Of a stretch of DNA of 64,000 bases, positions 45,803-54,357 are shown in pieces. The stretch spans positions 633,521 through 697,520 of the forward strand of contig NZ_KK211205.1 of the NCBI RefSeq assembly GCF_000621025.1, given 5' to 3'. Both the position numbers and the translations under genes were made by a program. The stretch comes from Brackiella oedipodis DSM 13743. GTDB lineage: Bacteria > Pseudomonadota > Gammaproteobacteria > Burkholderiales > Burkholderiaceae_B. Position 1 is the first letter of the stretch, and each line of letters starts with the position of its first letter. The notes under the pieces are model-generated. The model saw only the letters and a list, made by a program, of their open reading frames with translations. It had not been told where the DNA came from and did not search any database.

Positions 45803-46525
45803 ATGAAACACCAGATTTTTATCCAGCCTCACTATGGCATGTTATTGCACGCGGACTGGCAAGTCGAGCCAAGCCCGGCTTTATTTGATGTGCAGCATTA
45901 TCCGCAGGCGCAAGCCGTGGGCCAGGGGGGACGTAATGCCGCCTGGTTTATCCAAACCCAACAGGGGGCCGCGGTATTGCGTTATTTTCGGCGGGGTGGC
46001 CTGCTGGCCAAATTAATACAGCGCCATTATCTTTGGAGCGGTGTAGAGCATTGCCGCGCTTTTCGGGAATTTGCTGTGCTAGCGTATTTGCACGAACAAA
46101 AAGTCTTGGTACCTAAGGTGCTGGGCGCCTATTATCAAAAGGCCTGGGGCTGGTGCCAAATGGCCTTAATCACCGAGCAAGTCCCTAAGGCCCAACCCAT
46201 CGTAGTAGTATTACAACAAATTCAAGAAAATTCTGCGCTTTATGATTTATTAGCACGGCAAACTGCTATTACAATTCATAGCATGCATAAAGCAGGCGTT
46301 TGGCATGCCGATTTAAATGCATATAATTTGCTGTTCACCGCTAGTGAACACGTCTATGTGATTGATTTTGATAAAGCCAAGCGCTATCCCACGGCAGTGC
46401 CAGCGTCTAAGGCACACCAAAATCTAAGCAGATTGCAACGTTCACTCGTGAAAGTCAGTGGCCAAAAAGGTGAGCTTTTTTGGCAAAAAATCCACAATTT
46501 CTATTCAGAAATAAAGCCCACGTAA
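45803..46525 (+). CDS. kdkA: 3-deoxy-D-manno-octulosonic acid kinase
   Basis: 240 residues of the kinase-like KdkA family. The N-terminal GGRNAAWFIQ and LRYFRRGG patterns and catalytic loop HADLNAYNLL with metal site IDFDKAK are present. KdkA phosphorylates the 4-OH of Kdo in the lipid A-Kdo intermediate, typical of organisms with a single phosphorylated Kdo (Haemophilus, Bordetella, Vibrio). This suggests that LPS type here. It sits between radA and the pot operon. Confidence 0.9.
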   Translation: MKHQIFIQPHYGMLLHADWQVEPSPALFDVQHYPQAQAVGQGGRNAAWFIQTQQGAAVLRYFRRGGLLAKLIQRHYLWSGVEHCRAFREFAVLAYLHEQKVLVPKVLGAYYQKAWGWCQMALITEQVPKAQPIVVVLQQIQENSALYDLLARQTAITIHSMHKAGVWHADLNAYNLLFTASEHVYVIDFDKAKRYPTAVPASKAHQNLSRLQRSLVKVSGQKGELFWQKIHNFYSEIKPT

Positions 46526-46576
46526 CCAACCATTCTCTTTAAACTGGCTTGGTGTACGAAAAATTAAAAAGGAATT

Positions 46577-47710
46577 ATGGTAAGGATGAATGCATCACTT
46601 CTTCCCTTTATTACAAAAAAAATCCGCTCTGCGCTGGCAGGCCTGACACTATTGTTCGCGACGTTCAGTGCTCAAGCTGACTCGGGGGTGGTCAATGTCT
46701 ATAACTGGGCTGAATATTTAGCCTCCGATACCTTACCTGGCTTTACCCGCCAGACGGGCATTAAGGTGCATTATGACACCTTTGATACCAATGATATTTT
46801 GCAAGCTAAATTACTAACGGGTAAATCGGGCTACGATATTGTCGTGCCATCGACGCACTACGCCAGTCGCTTTATCCAAGCCGGCCTTTTGCAAAAACTC
46901 GACAAGTCCAAATTTCCTAACTGGAAATACCTTGATCCCGATATTTTGGCCTTACTAGAGGATGTAGACCCGGGCAATCAGTATTTGATTCCTTGGGGCA
47001 TGGGTACAGACGCGCTGGGCTACAACATTGATAAGGTCAAAAGTATTATGGGTGAGGATTTTAACTTTGCCAGTTGGGAAAATCTTTTTGATCCGAAAAT
47101 CATTGCCAAACTCAAAACCTGCGGGGTGTCTATTCTCGATGAACCAGCGCAAGTATTTCCAGCAGTTTTACATTATTTAGGTAAGGATCCTAATAGTTCC
47201 GAGCTTGAGGATTATGAAGAAGCCTTTGAAGTCCTCAAAAAAATACGACCATATATTCGGCAATTTAGTTCCTCTGGCTATATTGATGAGCTAGCGTCAG
47301 GCGATTTATGCATGGTTTATGGCTTTAATGGTGATGTCATGATTGCGGCACATCGTGCACGTGAAGCCAAACAAAAATTCCAGGTGGACTTTTTTACGCC
47401 ACCTGATGGGGCGCCGGTATTTTTCGATACCATGGCCATTACGGCCGATGCCGACAATTACGACAATGCAATGGCGTTTATTAATTACATAGAAACGCCG
47501 CAAGTGCATGCTGACATTACTAATGAGATGTTTTATGCCAATGCCAATAAAGAAGCGCGCAAGTATGTCGACCCAGAATTAGCCACTAATGCCGCGATTT
47601 ATCCTCCCCCTGAAGTCAGTAAACATTTATTTGTGATTAAATCGCAACCCGTCAAAGTCGTACGCATGCAAACACGTCTGTGGGCAAAATTGAAAACACT
47701 AAGGAACTAA
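46577..47710 (+). CDS. potF: Polyamine ABC transporter, substrate-binding protein
   Basis: 377 residues from ATG 46577, with AAGGA five bases upstream. A signal peptide ends AQA (about 34). The mature protein has the PotD/PotF start VNVYNWAEYLASDTLPGF, VPSTHYASR and IPWGMGTDALGYN. It binds putrescine or a related polyamine in the periplasm. First gene of potFGHI; the potG start follows after 6 bases. The exact polyamine cannot be told from sequence. Confidence 0.94.
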   Translation: MVRMNASLLPFITKKIRSALAGLTLLFATFSAQADSGVVNVYNWAEYLASDTLPGFTRQTGIKVHYDTFDTNDILQAKLLTGKSGYDIVVPSTHYASRFIQAGLLQKLDKSKFPNWKYLDPDILALLEDVDPGNQYLIPWGMGTDALGYNIDKVKSIMGEDFNFASWENLFDPKIIAKLKTCGVSILDEPAQVFPAVLHYLGKDPNSSELEDYEEAFEVLKKIRPYIRQFSSSGYIDELASGDLCMVYGFNGDVMIAAHRAREAKQKFQVDFFTPPDGAPVFFDTMAITADADNYDNAMAFINYIETPQVHADITNEMFYANANKEARKYVDPELATNAAIYPPPEVSKHLFVIKSQPVKVVRMQTRLWAKLKTLRN

Positions 47711-47716
47711 TAACAC

Positions 47717-48838
47717 ATGGCTGATACTACTTATACTAATACGGTTAATGATCCGGAAGAGTTCGTAAAATTTGTGGATATCGTCAAAATCTTTAATGAT
47801 TTTGTGGCGGTTAATAGCGTTAATTTAACCGTGTATCGTCACGAAATATTTGCCTTGCTAGGTAGTTCTGGTAGTGGTAAATCAACCCTATTGCGTATGT
47901 TAGCTGGCTTTGAGACGCCTACTTCAGGACAAATCATTCTCGATGGCGAGGATATTACCGCTATCCCACCTTATAAACGTCCCGTCAATATGATGTTCCA
48001 GTCTTATGCCTTATTTCCGCATATGACTGTCGAACAAAATGTAGCCTATGGCCTCAAACAAATGAAGGTACCCAAAAACGAAATTCACGAGCGGGTCTTC
48101 GATGCCTTAGATTTGGTACAAATGGCGGGATATTCGCGCCGTAAACCGTCGCAATTATCGGGCGGTCAACAGCAGCGGGTGGCTTTGGCCCGCAGTCTTG
48201 TCAAACGTCCTAAGCTCTTATTGCTAGACGAGCCCATGTCGGCCCTTGATAAGCAAATTCGCCAAAAAACCCAAATTGAATTGGTGAATATTCTCGATCA
48301 AGTTGGTGTTACCTGCATTATGGTGACTCATGATCAAGATGAAGCAATGGTCATGGCCAATCGTCTGGCCGTCATGACGAGTGGCGAAATTGTCCAGTGT
48401 GGTACCCCTCAAGAAGTCTATGCCTTCCCGAACTCTCAGTTTGTCGCGGGTTTTATTGGCTCGACTAATATTTTTACAGGCACGATTGTGGTTGATGAGC
48501 CCGATCATGTCCTTATCGAAAGTGATGATTTAATGCGTCCACTTTACGTCAATCACGGTGTCTCTGAACCTTTGGGCATGGAGGTTTATGTCTCGATCCG
48601 TCCCGAGCAGATTCGCTTGCATTCTGAGTACCCAGACAATGAAGTCAATGTAGGTCATGGCTTTGTCACGCACTTAGCTTGGATGGGTAGTTATATGCAA
48701 TACCAAATCCGTTTGGATACCGGTAAATTAATCGAAGCCGCAATCCCTGTGCGTTTATCTAACGATGAATCTCCAGCCGTCGATGATGAAGTGTATTTGA
48801 CCTGGGGACCAGATAGCGGGACGGTATTGCCATCATGA
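47717..48838 (+). CDS. potG: Polyamine ABC transporter, ATP-binding protein
   Basis: 373 residues. Walker A GSSGSGKST (49-57), signature LSGGQQQR, Walker B LLLLDEPMSALD and the switch His (MVTHDQDEA) are intact. A C-terminal TOBE-type regulatory domain follows. It powers uptake with PotH and PotI. It overlaps potH by four bases. Confidence 0.96.
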   Translation: MADTTYTNTVNDPEEFVKFVDIVKIFNDFVAVNSVNLTVYRHEIFALLGSSGSGKSTLLRMLAGFETPTSGQIILDGEDITAIPPYKRPVNMMFQSYALFPHMTVEQNVAYGLKQMKVPKNEIHERVFDALDLVQMAGYSRRKPSQLSGGQQQRVALARSLVKRPKLLLLDEPMSALDKQIRQKTQIELVNILDQVGVTCIMVTHDQDEAMVMANRLAVMTSGEIVQCGTPQEVYAFPNSQFVAGFIGSTNIFTGTIVVDEPDHVLIESDDLMRPLYVNHGVSEPLGMEVYVSIRPEQIRLHSEYPDNEVNVGHGFVTHLAWMGSYMQYQIRLDTGKLIEAAIPVRLSNDESPAVDDEVYLTWGPDSGTVLPS

Positions 48839-49752
48839 AAAAATTCACTAAAGATATTAAGGCCTTCTTTAGTTTAAATACGCTGGCAATCGTGCCACCG
48901 TATTTATGGTTGGTACTGGTATTGTTATTGCCATTTATTCTAATGCTCAAGATCAGTGTCTCTGAGGCCGTCTTTAAAATTCCGCCTTATGGTGACATTG
49001 TTAGTATCAAAGATCATTTGCTGAATCTTAAGTTTGATCTTGATAGCTATTACAGCCTCTTTACCGACACCTTATTCTTGGGATCGTATTTACGCTCGAT
49101 CAAAATGGCAGCGATTGCCACCATACTTTGTATTTTGATTGGCTATCCCATGGCCTACTATATTGCTCGATCCAAACCAAGAACGCGCAATTTATTATTA
49201 CTCGCCGTCATTTTGCCTTTTTGGACGTCCTTATTGCTTCGTGTCTACGCCTGGATTGGCATTCTAAGAACTGAGGGTTTACTTAATAATTTCTTGCTTT
49301 GGCTCGGTATTATTGAGCAACCCCTAGAGATGTATCGTACCGACTTTGCGGTTTATATTGGCTTGGTATACACCTATTTGCCATTCTTTATTTTGCCTTT
49401 GTATACCAATCTCCTAAAGTTGGACCAAAATTTATTAGATGCGGCTGCCGATCTTGGCGCTAAACCCATTAATGTCTTTTTTAGTGTGACCCTGCCCATG
49501 TCGATGTCCGGTATTATTTCGGGGGCCATGTTGGTTTTTATCCCATCCGTAGGGGAGTACGTGATTCCTGAACTCTTGGGCGGCACCAATACCTATATGA
49601 TTGGTCGTGTCATGTGGGATCAATTCTTTACCAATGCTGACTGGCCGATGGCCTCTGCCGTCACGGTGGTCATGATTATGATTCTCCTCATCCCATTGGT
49701 CGTGTTCCAGTACTACCAAGCCAAGCAATTTAAACAGGGGCGCAAGAAATGA
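48835..49752 (+). CDS. potH: Polyamine ABC transporter, permease
   Basis: 305 residues with six membrane helices. The EAA loop for ATPase contact is LLDAAADLGAKPINVFFSV-like near residue 205. It pairs with PotI to form the channel. ATGA overlaps on both sides show a tightly coupled operon. Confidence 0.95.
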   Translation: MKKFTKDIKAFFSLNTLAIVPPYLWLVLVLLLPFILMLKISVSEAVFKIPPYGDIVSIKDHLLNLKFDLDSYYSLFTDTLFLGSYLRSIKMAAIATILCILIGYPMAYYIARSKPRTRNLLLLAVILPFWTSLLLRVYAWIGILRTEGLLNNFLLWLGIIEQPLEMYRTDFAVYIGLVYTYLPFFILPLYTNLLKLDQNLLDAAADLGAKPINVFFSVTLPMSMSGIISGAMLVFIPSVGEYVIPELLGGTNTYMIGRVMWDQFFTNADWPMASAVTVVMIMILLIPLVVFQYYQAKQFKQGRKK

Positions 49753-50561
49753 ATTCATCCTTAATTAGACGCATACTGGTGCTAGGGTTTGGTTTTGCCT
49801 TTTTGTACATTCCTATTATTTGCTTGGTGGTGTTTTCTTTTAATGATTCTGCCTTGCAATCAACATGGGCTGGCTTTTCTTTGCGCTGGTACAAAAGCCT
49901 TTTTCAAGATCAAGCCTTACTCAAAGCCGCTTGGCTATCGATTAAGGTCGCGGTACTCTCTGCCAGTGCGGCTGTGATTATCGGTACGTGGTGCGGTTAT
50001 GTCTTGGCCCGAAAAGGACCGTTTAAAGGGTTTTCTTTGTACATTGGTATGCTCAATGCGCCCTTAGTCATCCCTGATGTGATTATGGGGATTTCCATCT
50101 TATTAATGATTATTGAAATTCGTAAATTAGTGGGTTTTCCTGAGCATAATGGTATTTTTACGATTTGGTTGGGGCACGTGACGTTATGTGTCGCTTATGT
50201 TGCGATTGTGATATCGGCACGCGTGCGTGAGTTAAATCGCTCCCTAGAGGAGGCCGCACTTGACTTAGGCGCCTCGCCACTTAAGGTCTTTTTTACGATT
50301 ATCCTGCCTTTACTAGCACCAGCGATGGTGTCGGCCTGGTTGCTGTCATTTACCTTGTCATTAGACGATGTCGTGATTGCTTCATTCTTGAGTGGTCCGG
50401 GCTATACGACCTTACCGATAGAGGTATTTTCGCGCGTGCGACTCGGGGTCAAGCCCGAAGTCAATGCCTTAGCGACACTCTTTATTGTGGTGGTTGGCGT
50501 CTTTGTTATCATAGGGAATCAACTCCAACAACGTGGTCTCAAAAGGAAAAAAAATGATTGA
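49749..50561 (+). CDS. potI: Polyamine ABC transporter, permease
   Basis: 270 residues, six helices, EAA loop EEAALDLGASPLKVFF near 175. It closes the transporter set; its end overlaps the next gene by eight bases. Standard for PotI. Confidence 0.95.
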   Translation: MNSSLIRRILVLGFGFAFLYIPIICLVVFSFNDSALQSTWAGFSLRWYKSLFQDQALLKAAWLSIKVAVLSASAAVIIGTWCGYVLARKGPFKGFSLYIGMLNAPLVIPDVIMGISILLMIIEIRKLVGFPEHNGIFTIWLGHVTLCVAYVAIVISARVRELNRSLEEAALDLGASPLKVFFTIILPLLAPAMVSAWLLSFTLSLDDVVIASFLSGPGYTTLPIEVFSRVRLGVKPEVNALATLFIVVVGVFVIIGNQLQQRGLKRKKND

Positions 50562-50907
50562 GCTTTATGGTCTCAAAAACTGCAGTACATGTCGTAAAGC
50601 GCGTCAATGGTTAGAGGAAGCTGGCCTGGACTATCAGTTTATTGATGTTCGTGAACAAGCACCTAGCGCTAGCCAATTACAACAATGGGCCCAAGCGTTA
50701 GGTTGGCAAAGACTGATTAACAAAGCTTCACAAACGTGGCGGCAATTGACGGAGAACCAAAAAGCTCAAGCCAGCGCCGAGCACTTTGTAGCGCTGCTAC
50801 AAGCGTTCCCTAGTCTCATGAAGCGCCCGCTCTTGCAAAGCAGTAAGCATGGTTATCTGCTGGGCTTTAAGCCTGAGCAGTATCAGGCTTTTTTTAGCAA
50901 TCACTAA
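50554..50907 (+). CDS. ArsC/Spx-type (YffB-like) reductase family protein
   Basis: 117 residues from ATG 50554, with AAAAGGAAAA upstream inside the end of potI. Thioredoxin-like fold with C10-x-x-C13 (NCSTCRKA), and the family segments LINKASQTWRQL and MKRPLLQ. This is the YffB subgroup, related to glutaredoxin-dependent arsenate reductase but not shown to reduce arsenate; no ars gene is nearby. It is translationally coupled to potI; any link with polyamine uptake is unproven. Confidence 0.88.
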   Translation: MIELYGLKNCSTCRKARQWLEEAGLDYQFIDVREQAPSASQLQQWAQALGWQRLINKASQTWRQLTENQKAQASAEHFVALLQAFPSLMKRPLLQSSKHGYLLGFKPEQYQAFFSNH

Positions 50908-50930
50908 ACGGCAACCCAAAAAGGCAAGCT

Positions 50931-51611
50931 ATGGCAAACAATGTCGATCAACTTAAGCAACAAGTCGCGCTGGCGGCTGTGAAATACATTCAACCCTACC
51001 TCAAGCCCGATGCCATTATTGGTGTGGGCACGGGGTCGACCGCAGATTTGTTTATTGATGCGTTATCCCAGCACAAGCAACAATTTAAAGCGGCAGTGGC
51101 TAGTTCCAAACGTAGTGCCGAGCGTTTACGGCAACATGGTATTACGGTGTTAGACCTAAACCAGGTCGAAACCATGCCGGTGTATGTCGATGGTGCTGAC
51201 GAAATTAATCCACAACTACAAATGATTAAAGGCGGGGGCGGTGCCCTCACTCAGGAGAAAATCGTCGCTTCTGTGGCAGAACATTTCGTCTGTATTGCCG
51301 ATCATAGCAAGTGGGTCGAGACTTTAGGGGCTTTCAAAATCCCTCTCGAAGTGATTGACTCTGCAAAGCAGGCGGTGATTCGTCAATTACAACACTTAGG
51401 AGCCAGTCAGGTCACAGAGCGTGCTGGTTTCATTAGTGATAATGGTCATCCCATTTTAGATGCGGCTGGCTTTGCCTTGACAGACGCGCGCGAGCTGGAG
51501 CAGGCGATTAATCAAATACCGGGGGTTGTGTGTTGCGGTTTATTTGCCCAAAAACCAGCCTCAGTGTTACTGCTTGCCAAGCCAGATGGGGTGCAGACTA
51601 TTAGTCTTTAG
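50931..51611 (+). CDS. rpiA: Ribose-5-phosphate isomerase A
   Basis: 226 residues. Motifs GVGTGSTADLFID, YVDGADEINPQLQMIKGGGGALTQEKIVA carry the substrate loop, the catalytic Asp/Glu and Lys. It interconverts ribose-5- and ribulose-5-phosphate. It follows the ArsC-like gene by 23 bases. Confidence 0.96.
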   Translation: MANNVDQLKQQVALAAVKYIQPYLKPDAIIGVGTGSTADLFIDALSQHKQQFKAAVASSKRSAERLRQHGITVLDLNQVETMPVYVDGADEINPQLQMIKGGGGALTQEKIVASVAEHFVCIADHSKWVETLGAFKIPLEVIDSAKQAVIRQLQHLGASQVTERAGFISDNGHPILDAAGFALTDARELEQAINQIPGVVCCGLFAQKPASVLLLAKPDGVQTISL

Positions 51612-51618
51612 GGCGTGT

Positions 51619-51652
51619 TTGTCATACGAATGTAACATATCTTTATTAAGAT
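51619..51652 (+). promoter_or_regulatory. Pho box and -10 element before phoU
   Basis: TTGTCAT-ACGA-ATGTAAC (51619-51636) resembles two 7-base PhoB repeats (CTGTCAT) spaced by 4 bases, the pattern of a Pho box replacing the -35. TAAGAT (51647-51652) lies about 10 bases on, the usual -10 spacing. The start would be near 51659, 22 bases before the phoU ATG. Confidence 0.6.
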
Positions 51653-51680
51653 ACCGATAATTATTTTGCAAAGGATCCAA

Positions 51681-52397
51681 ATGGAACATACCAATAAAAG
51701 CTTAGGGCAGGATTTAGACGAGATTCGTTCAAGTTTTCTTCGTATGGGCGGTATTGTTGAATCAATGATTCAAGATGCGGTCATTATTCTTAATACAGGA
51801 GACTTGTCGCTGGTTGATAAGGTCAAAGAGCGTGAAAAAGAAGTCAATCAACTTGAGATTGATATCGATAGTACGATTGCTCGTGTGCTCGCCCTACAAC
51901 AACCTACGGCGATTGACTTGCGTTTATTGTTGTCTGTCTCCAAAATGTTGACGGACTTAGAACGTAGCGCTGATGAAGCCGACAAAATTTCCAAAACAGC
52001 ACGCCGCATGTTTGAGTCCAATAGCCAATACGAAACGATTATCGAATTGGATCATATGGGCGTTAACGTCGCTAAAATGCTACAAAATGTTCTTGATGCC
52101 TTTGCACGTTACGATGCCATTGCCGCCGCTGAAGTGGTACGCTCCGACAAAAAAATCGACAAAGAATGGAAGGGTGTGTTGCGCTCAGCCAGTAGCTTTA
52201 TGATTGAGGATCCACGTTTGATTTCCAGTTGTATTGATTTGATGTTCATCGCTCGCTCTCTAGAACGTATCGGTGATCACTCCAAAAATATGGCTGAACG
52301 TGTGATTTATTTGGTTCAAGGTGAGGATGTGCGTCACACTGGCGTCAAAAACGCCGAATCCGTTGCGCGTAACGAGGGTCCTGCTACGCTTGAATAA
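51681..52397 (+). CDS. phoU: Phosphate signalling protein PhoU
   Basis: 238 residues from ATG 51681, six bases after AAAGGA. Two three-helix PhoU repeats are seen (about 10-115, 116-220) with the metal-site patterns SADEADKISKTA and RIGDHSKNMAE. PhoU couples the Pst transporter to PhoR and prevents phosphate overload. Here it is not joined to pst genes, and has its own Pho-box-like promoter. It ends before a strong terminator. Confidence 0.96.
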   Translation: MEHTNKSLGQDLDEIRSSFLRMGGIVESMIQDAVIILNTGDLSLVDKVKEREKEVNQLEIDIDSTIARVLALQQPTAIDLRLLLSVSKMLTDLERSADEADKISKTARRMFESNSQYETIIELDHMGVNVAKMLQNVLDAFARYDAIAAAEVVRSDKKIDKEWKGVLRSASSFMIEDPRLISSCIDLMFIARSLERIGDHSKNMAERVIYLVQGEDVRHTGVKNAESVARNEGPATLE

Positions 52398-52471
52398 GTC
52401 TAGCTAGCTCGAGTGCTTAGCTTAGTTTAGATTATGCAGAATTTTGTGATGTAGTTTTTTGATAATTTATC

Positions 52472-52513
52472 AAACGCATAAATTTGCCAGTGAGTGAGTT
52501 TATGCGTTTTTTT
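52472..52513 (+). terminator. Terminator after phoU
   Basis: Perfect 11-bp arms AAACGCATAAA / TTTATGCGTTT around a 16-base loop, followed by T-run. Confidence 0.88.
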
Positions 52514-52545
52514 GTGTTCTGCGCATCTACCACTAGCAGGCCTAA

Positions 52546-52577
52546 AAAAAAGCAAGCCGATCAAGGCTTGCTTTTTT
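52546..52577 (-). terminator. Terminator after yggX
   Basis: AAAAAAGCAAGCC-GATCAA-GGCTTGCTTTTTT; T-runs on both strands. It lies 32 bases past the yggX stop, convergent with the phoU terminator. Confidence 0.9.
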
Positions 52578-52608
52578 GTTCTAAAAAGTCATGGAAGTTT
52601 ATACCCAG

Positions 52609-52881
52609 TTAGGCACTTGGCGGTACAAAACCATGGGCTTCGACGTCTTGATCGTCAAATAAATACGTTTCCATTTGTTGTTGTAAATACTTGCGGGCGC
52701 GAGAGTCTGCAAGATTGAGGCGATTTTCATTGACTAAACGGGTTTGGATAGCGGTCCAATCTTCCCAGGCTTGCTTAGAAATATGTTGCCAGATTTTTTT
52801 GCCTAATTCACCAGGATAAGGAGGGTAGTCTAGACCCTCTAATTCTTTATTAAGTTTGACGCAATGAACCATGCGAGCCAT
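52609..52881 (-). CDS. yggX: Fe(2+)-trafficking / oxidative damage protection protein
   Basis: 90 residues, the family's length. [26 protein letters not shown] and the conserved cysteine near the start match YggX, which protects iron-sulfur enzymes from oxidative damage. C7 is the reactive Cys. It lies 11 bases after argA on the minus strand. Confidence 0.95.
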   Translation of the reverse strand: MARMVHCVKLNKELEGLDYPPYPGELGKKIWQHISKQAWEDWTAIQTRLVNENRLNLADSRARKYLQQQMETYLFDDQDVEAHGFVPPSA

Positions 52882-52892
52882 AAGATATACCT

Positions 52893-54245
52893 CTATAGTT
52901 TTTTCATGAAAATAAGACTGTTACGAGATCGATTGTAATTCATTTGCTTGGTCTTAGGCAGCTCACTGACATTGACATGTTTAAATCCACGTTTGACAAA
53001 CCAATGGGAGGTACGGGTGGTGAGCACAAATAAATGCTTAATACCTAGCGCTTTGGCCTTGGTTTCCGTGTGCTTGAGGAGAACCTCACCGTCGCCTGCA
53101 GATTGCCAGTCAGGATGGACGATCAGACAGGCCATTTCCGCCATTTTTTCTTCGGGGTATGGAAATAAGGCGACACAGCCATAAATCACGCCATCATGTT
53201 CGAGAACCGTAAAGTGCTCAACGTCGCGTTCAAGCGTGCCGCGATCGCGCGGAATAAGGGTGCCGTCTTGCTCGAGAGGTTGAATTAAGCTCATTAAGGC
53301 CCCAATATCATCTAAGGTGGCAGGGCGCAAATCATCGAGGGGGTCTTCAACCACCATTGTGCCGACACCATCGTGCGTGAAATATTCGAGCAGAATATTA
53401 CCATCAATTTCATAAGGGATTAGATGCGCACGCTTCACGCCTTTTTTGACGGCCTTAGAGGCAAGTTTTAGGTATTGTCGAGTCTGCCAATCGAGTTTAT
53501 CCGTGGCGATCAGTGCTTCGGCCGCGGCGCGGGCTATTTCGGTTATCACCGTACCGTCGGCTTCACGCACACGGTTGTCCTTGGTAATAAACAAGAGTTT
53601 ATCGGCCTTAAGGGCAATCGCTGCATGTGAAGCAATATCCTCCATGGCTAGATTAAAAGCTTCTCCCGTAGGAGAAAAGCCGATAGGGGCCATCAAGACG
53701 ATCGCATTTAGTGATAGAGCTCCCTTTATGGCTTCAAGATCGAACTTACGAACTTTGCCGGTATGCAAAAAATCCACACCGTCGACAATGCCGACAGGTT
53801 GGGCAATCGCAAAATTACCCGAGATCACGTGGATATTGGAGTTTGACATAGGGGTATTAGGCAAACCTTGACTAAAAGCGGCTTCAATATCAAGTCGAAT
53901 TTCGCCAGAGGCTTCTTTACAGCACTCTAGCACTTCAGCACTAGTCGGTTCGAGTTGTAAGGTAAGTTGCTGATCTTCTAAGCCCTTGAGGCGCAGTTGC
54001 TCATTGACTTGTGGCTGCGAACCATAGACGACGATAAGGCGTACCCCTAAGGCCGTCAGCAAGGATAAATCCTGCACTAGTGCATTTAGCTTGCCTTCTT
54101 GAATGAGATTGCCATCAAAACCCACGACAAAGGTTTGACCACGTACGGCGCGGACATAAGGCGCAACTTCACGAAACCAGCGCACAAACTGTGCGGGTGC
54201 AAATTCAGGGGCATCTAAGGCAGAAACGGTGTCTGTTTGACTCAT
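52893..54245 (-). CDS. argA: N-acetylglutamate synthase
   Basis: 450 residues. An amino-acid-kinase-like domain (about 25-290, [26 protein letters not shown]) for arginine feedback is followed by a GNAT acetyltransferase domain (about 300-450, with [19 protein letters not shown]). It makes N-acetylglutamate, the first step of arginine synthesis. Length equals E. coli ArgA (443). It is co-transcribed with yggX and divergent from hrpA. Confidence 0.95.
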   Translation of the reverse strand: MSQTDTVSALDAPEFAPAQFVRWFREVAPYVRAVRGQTFVVGFDGNLIQEGKLNALVQDLSLLTALGVRLIVVYGSQPQVNEQLRLKGLEDQQLTLQLEPTSAEVLECCKEASGEIRLDIEAAFSQGLPNTPMSNSNIHVISGNFAIAQPVGIVDGVDFLHTGKVRKFDLEAIKGALSLNAIVLMAPIGFSPTGEAFNLAMEDIASHAAIALKADKLLFITKDNRVREADGTVITEIARAAAEALIATDKLDWQTRQYLKLASKAVKKGVKRAHLIPYEIDGNILLEYFTHDGVGTMVVEDPLDDLRPATLDDIGALMSLIQPLEQDGTLIPRDRGTLERDVEHFTVLEHDGVIYGCVALFPYPEEKMAEMACLIVHPDWQSAGDGEVLLKHTETKAKALGIKHLFVLTTRTSHWFVKRGFKHVNVSELPKTKQMNYNRSRNSLIFMKKL

Positions 54246-54345
54246 AACGCAATGATAAAGTGACCTAGGAGTGCAAATTATAGGCTGAAAAGTGAATACT
54301 GCCTATGAATTAGCTGTTTAAATTTAGGTATTTTATAAAAAATAG

Positions 54346-54351
54346 TAAAAT
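54346..54351 (+). promoter_or_regulatory. Possible -10 of hrpA, leaderless start
   Basis: TAAAAT ends seven bases before the hrpA ATG, which has no Shine-Dalgarno. If used, transcription would begin at or next to the start codon. The -35 is not convincing. Confidence 0.3.
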
Positions 54352-54357
54352 CACGGC

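Noticed and set aside
53446-53871. 141-codon frame antisense to argA
   Set aside because: It mirrors argA codons, has no ribosome site and no recognisable motif.
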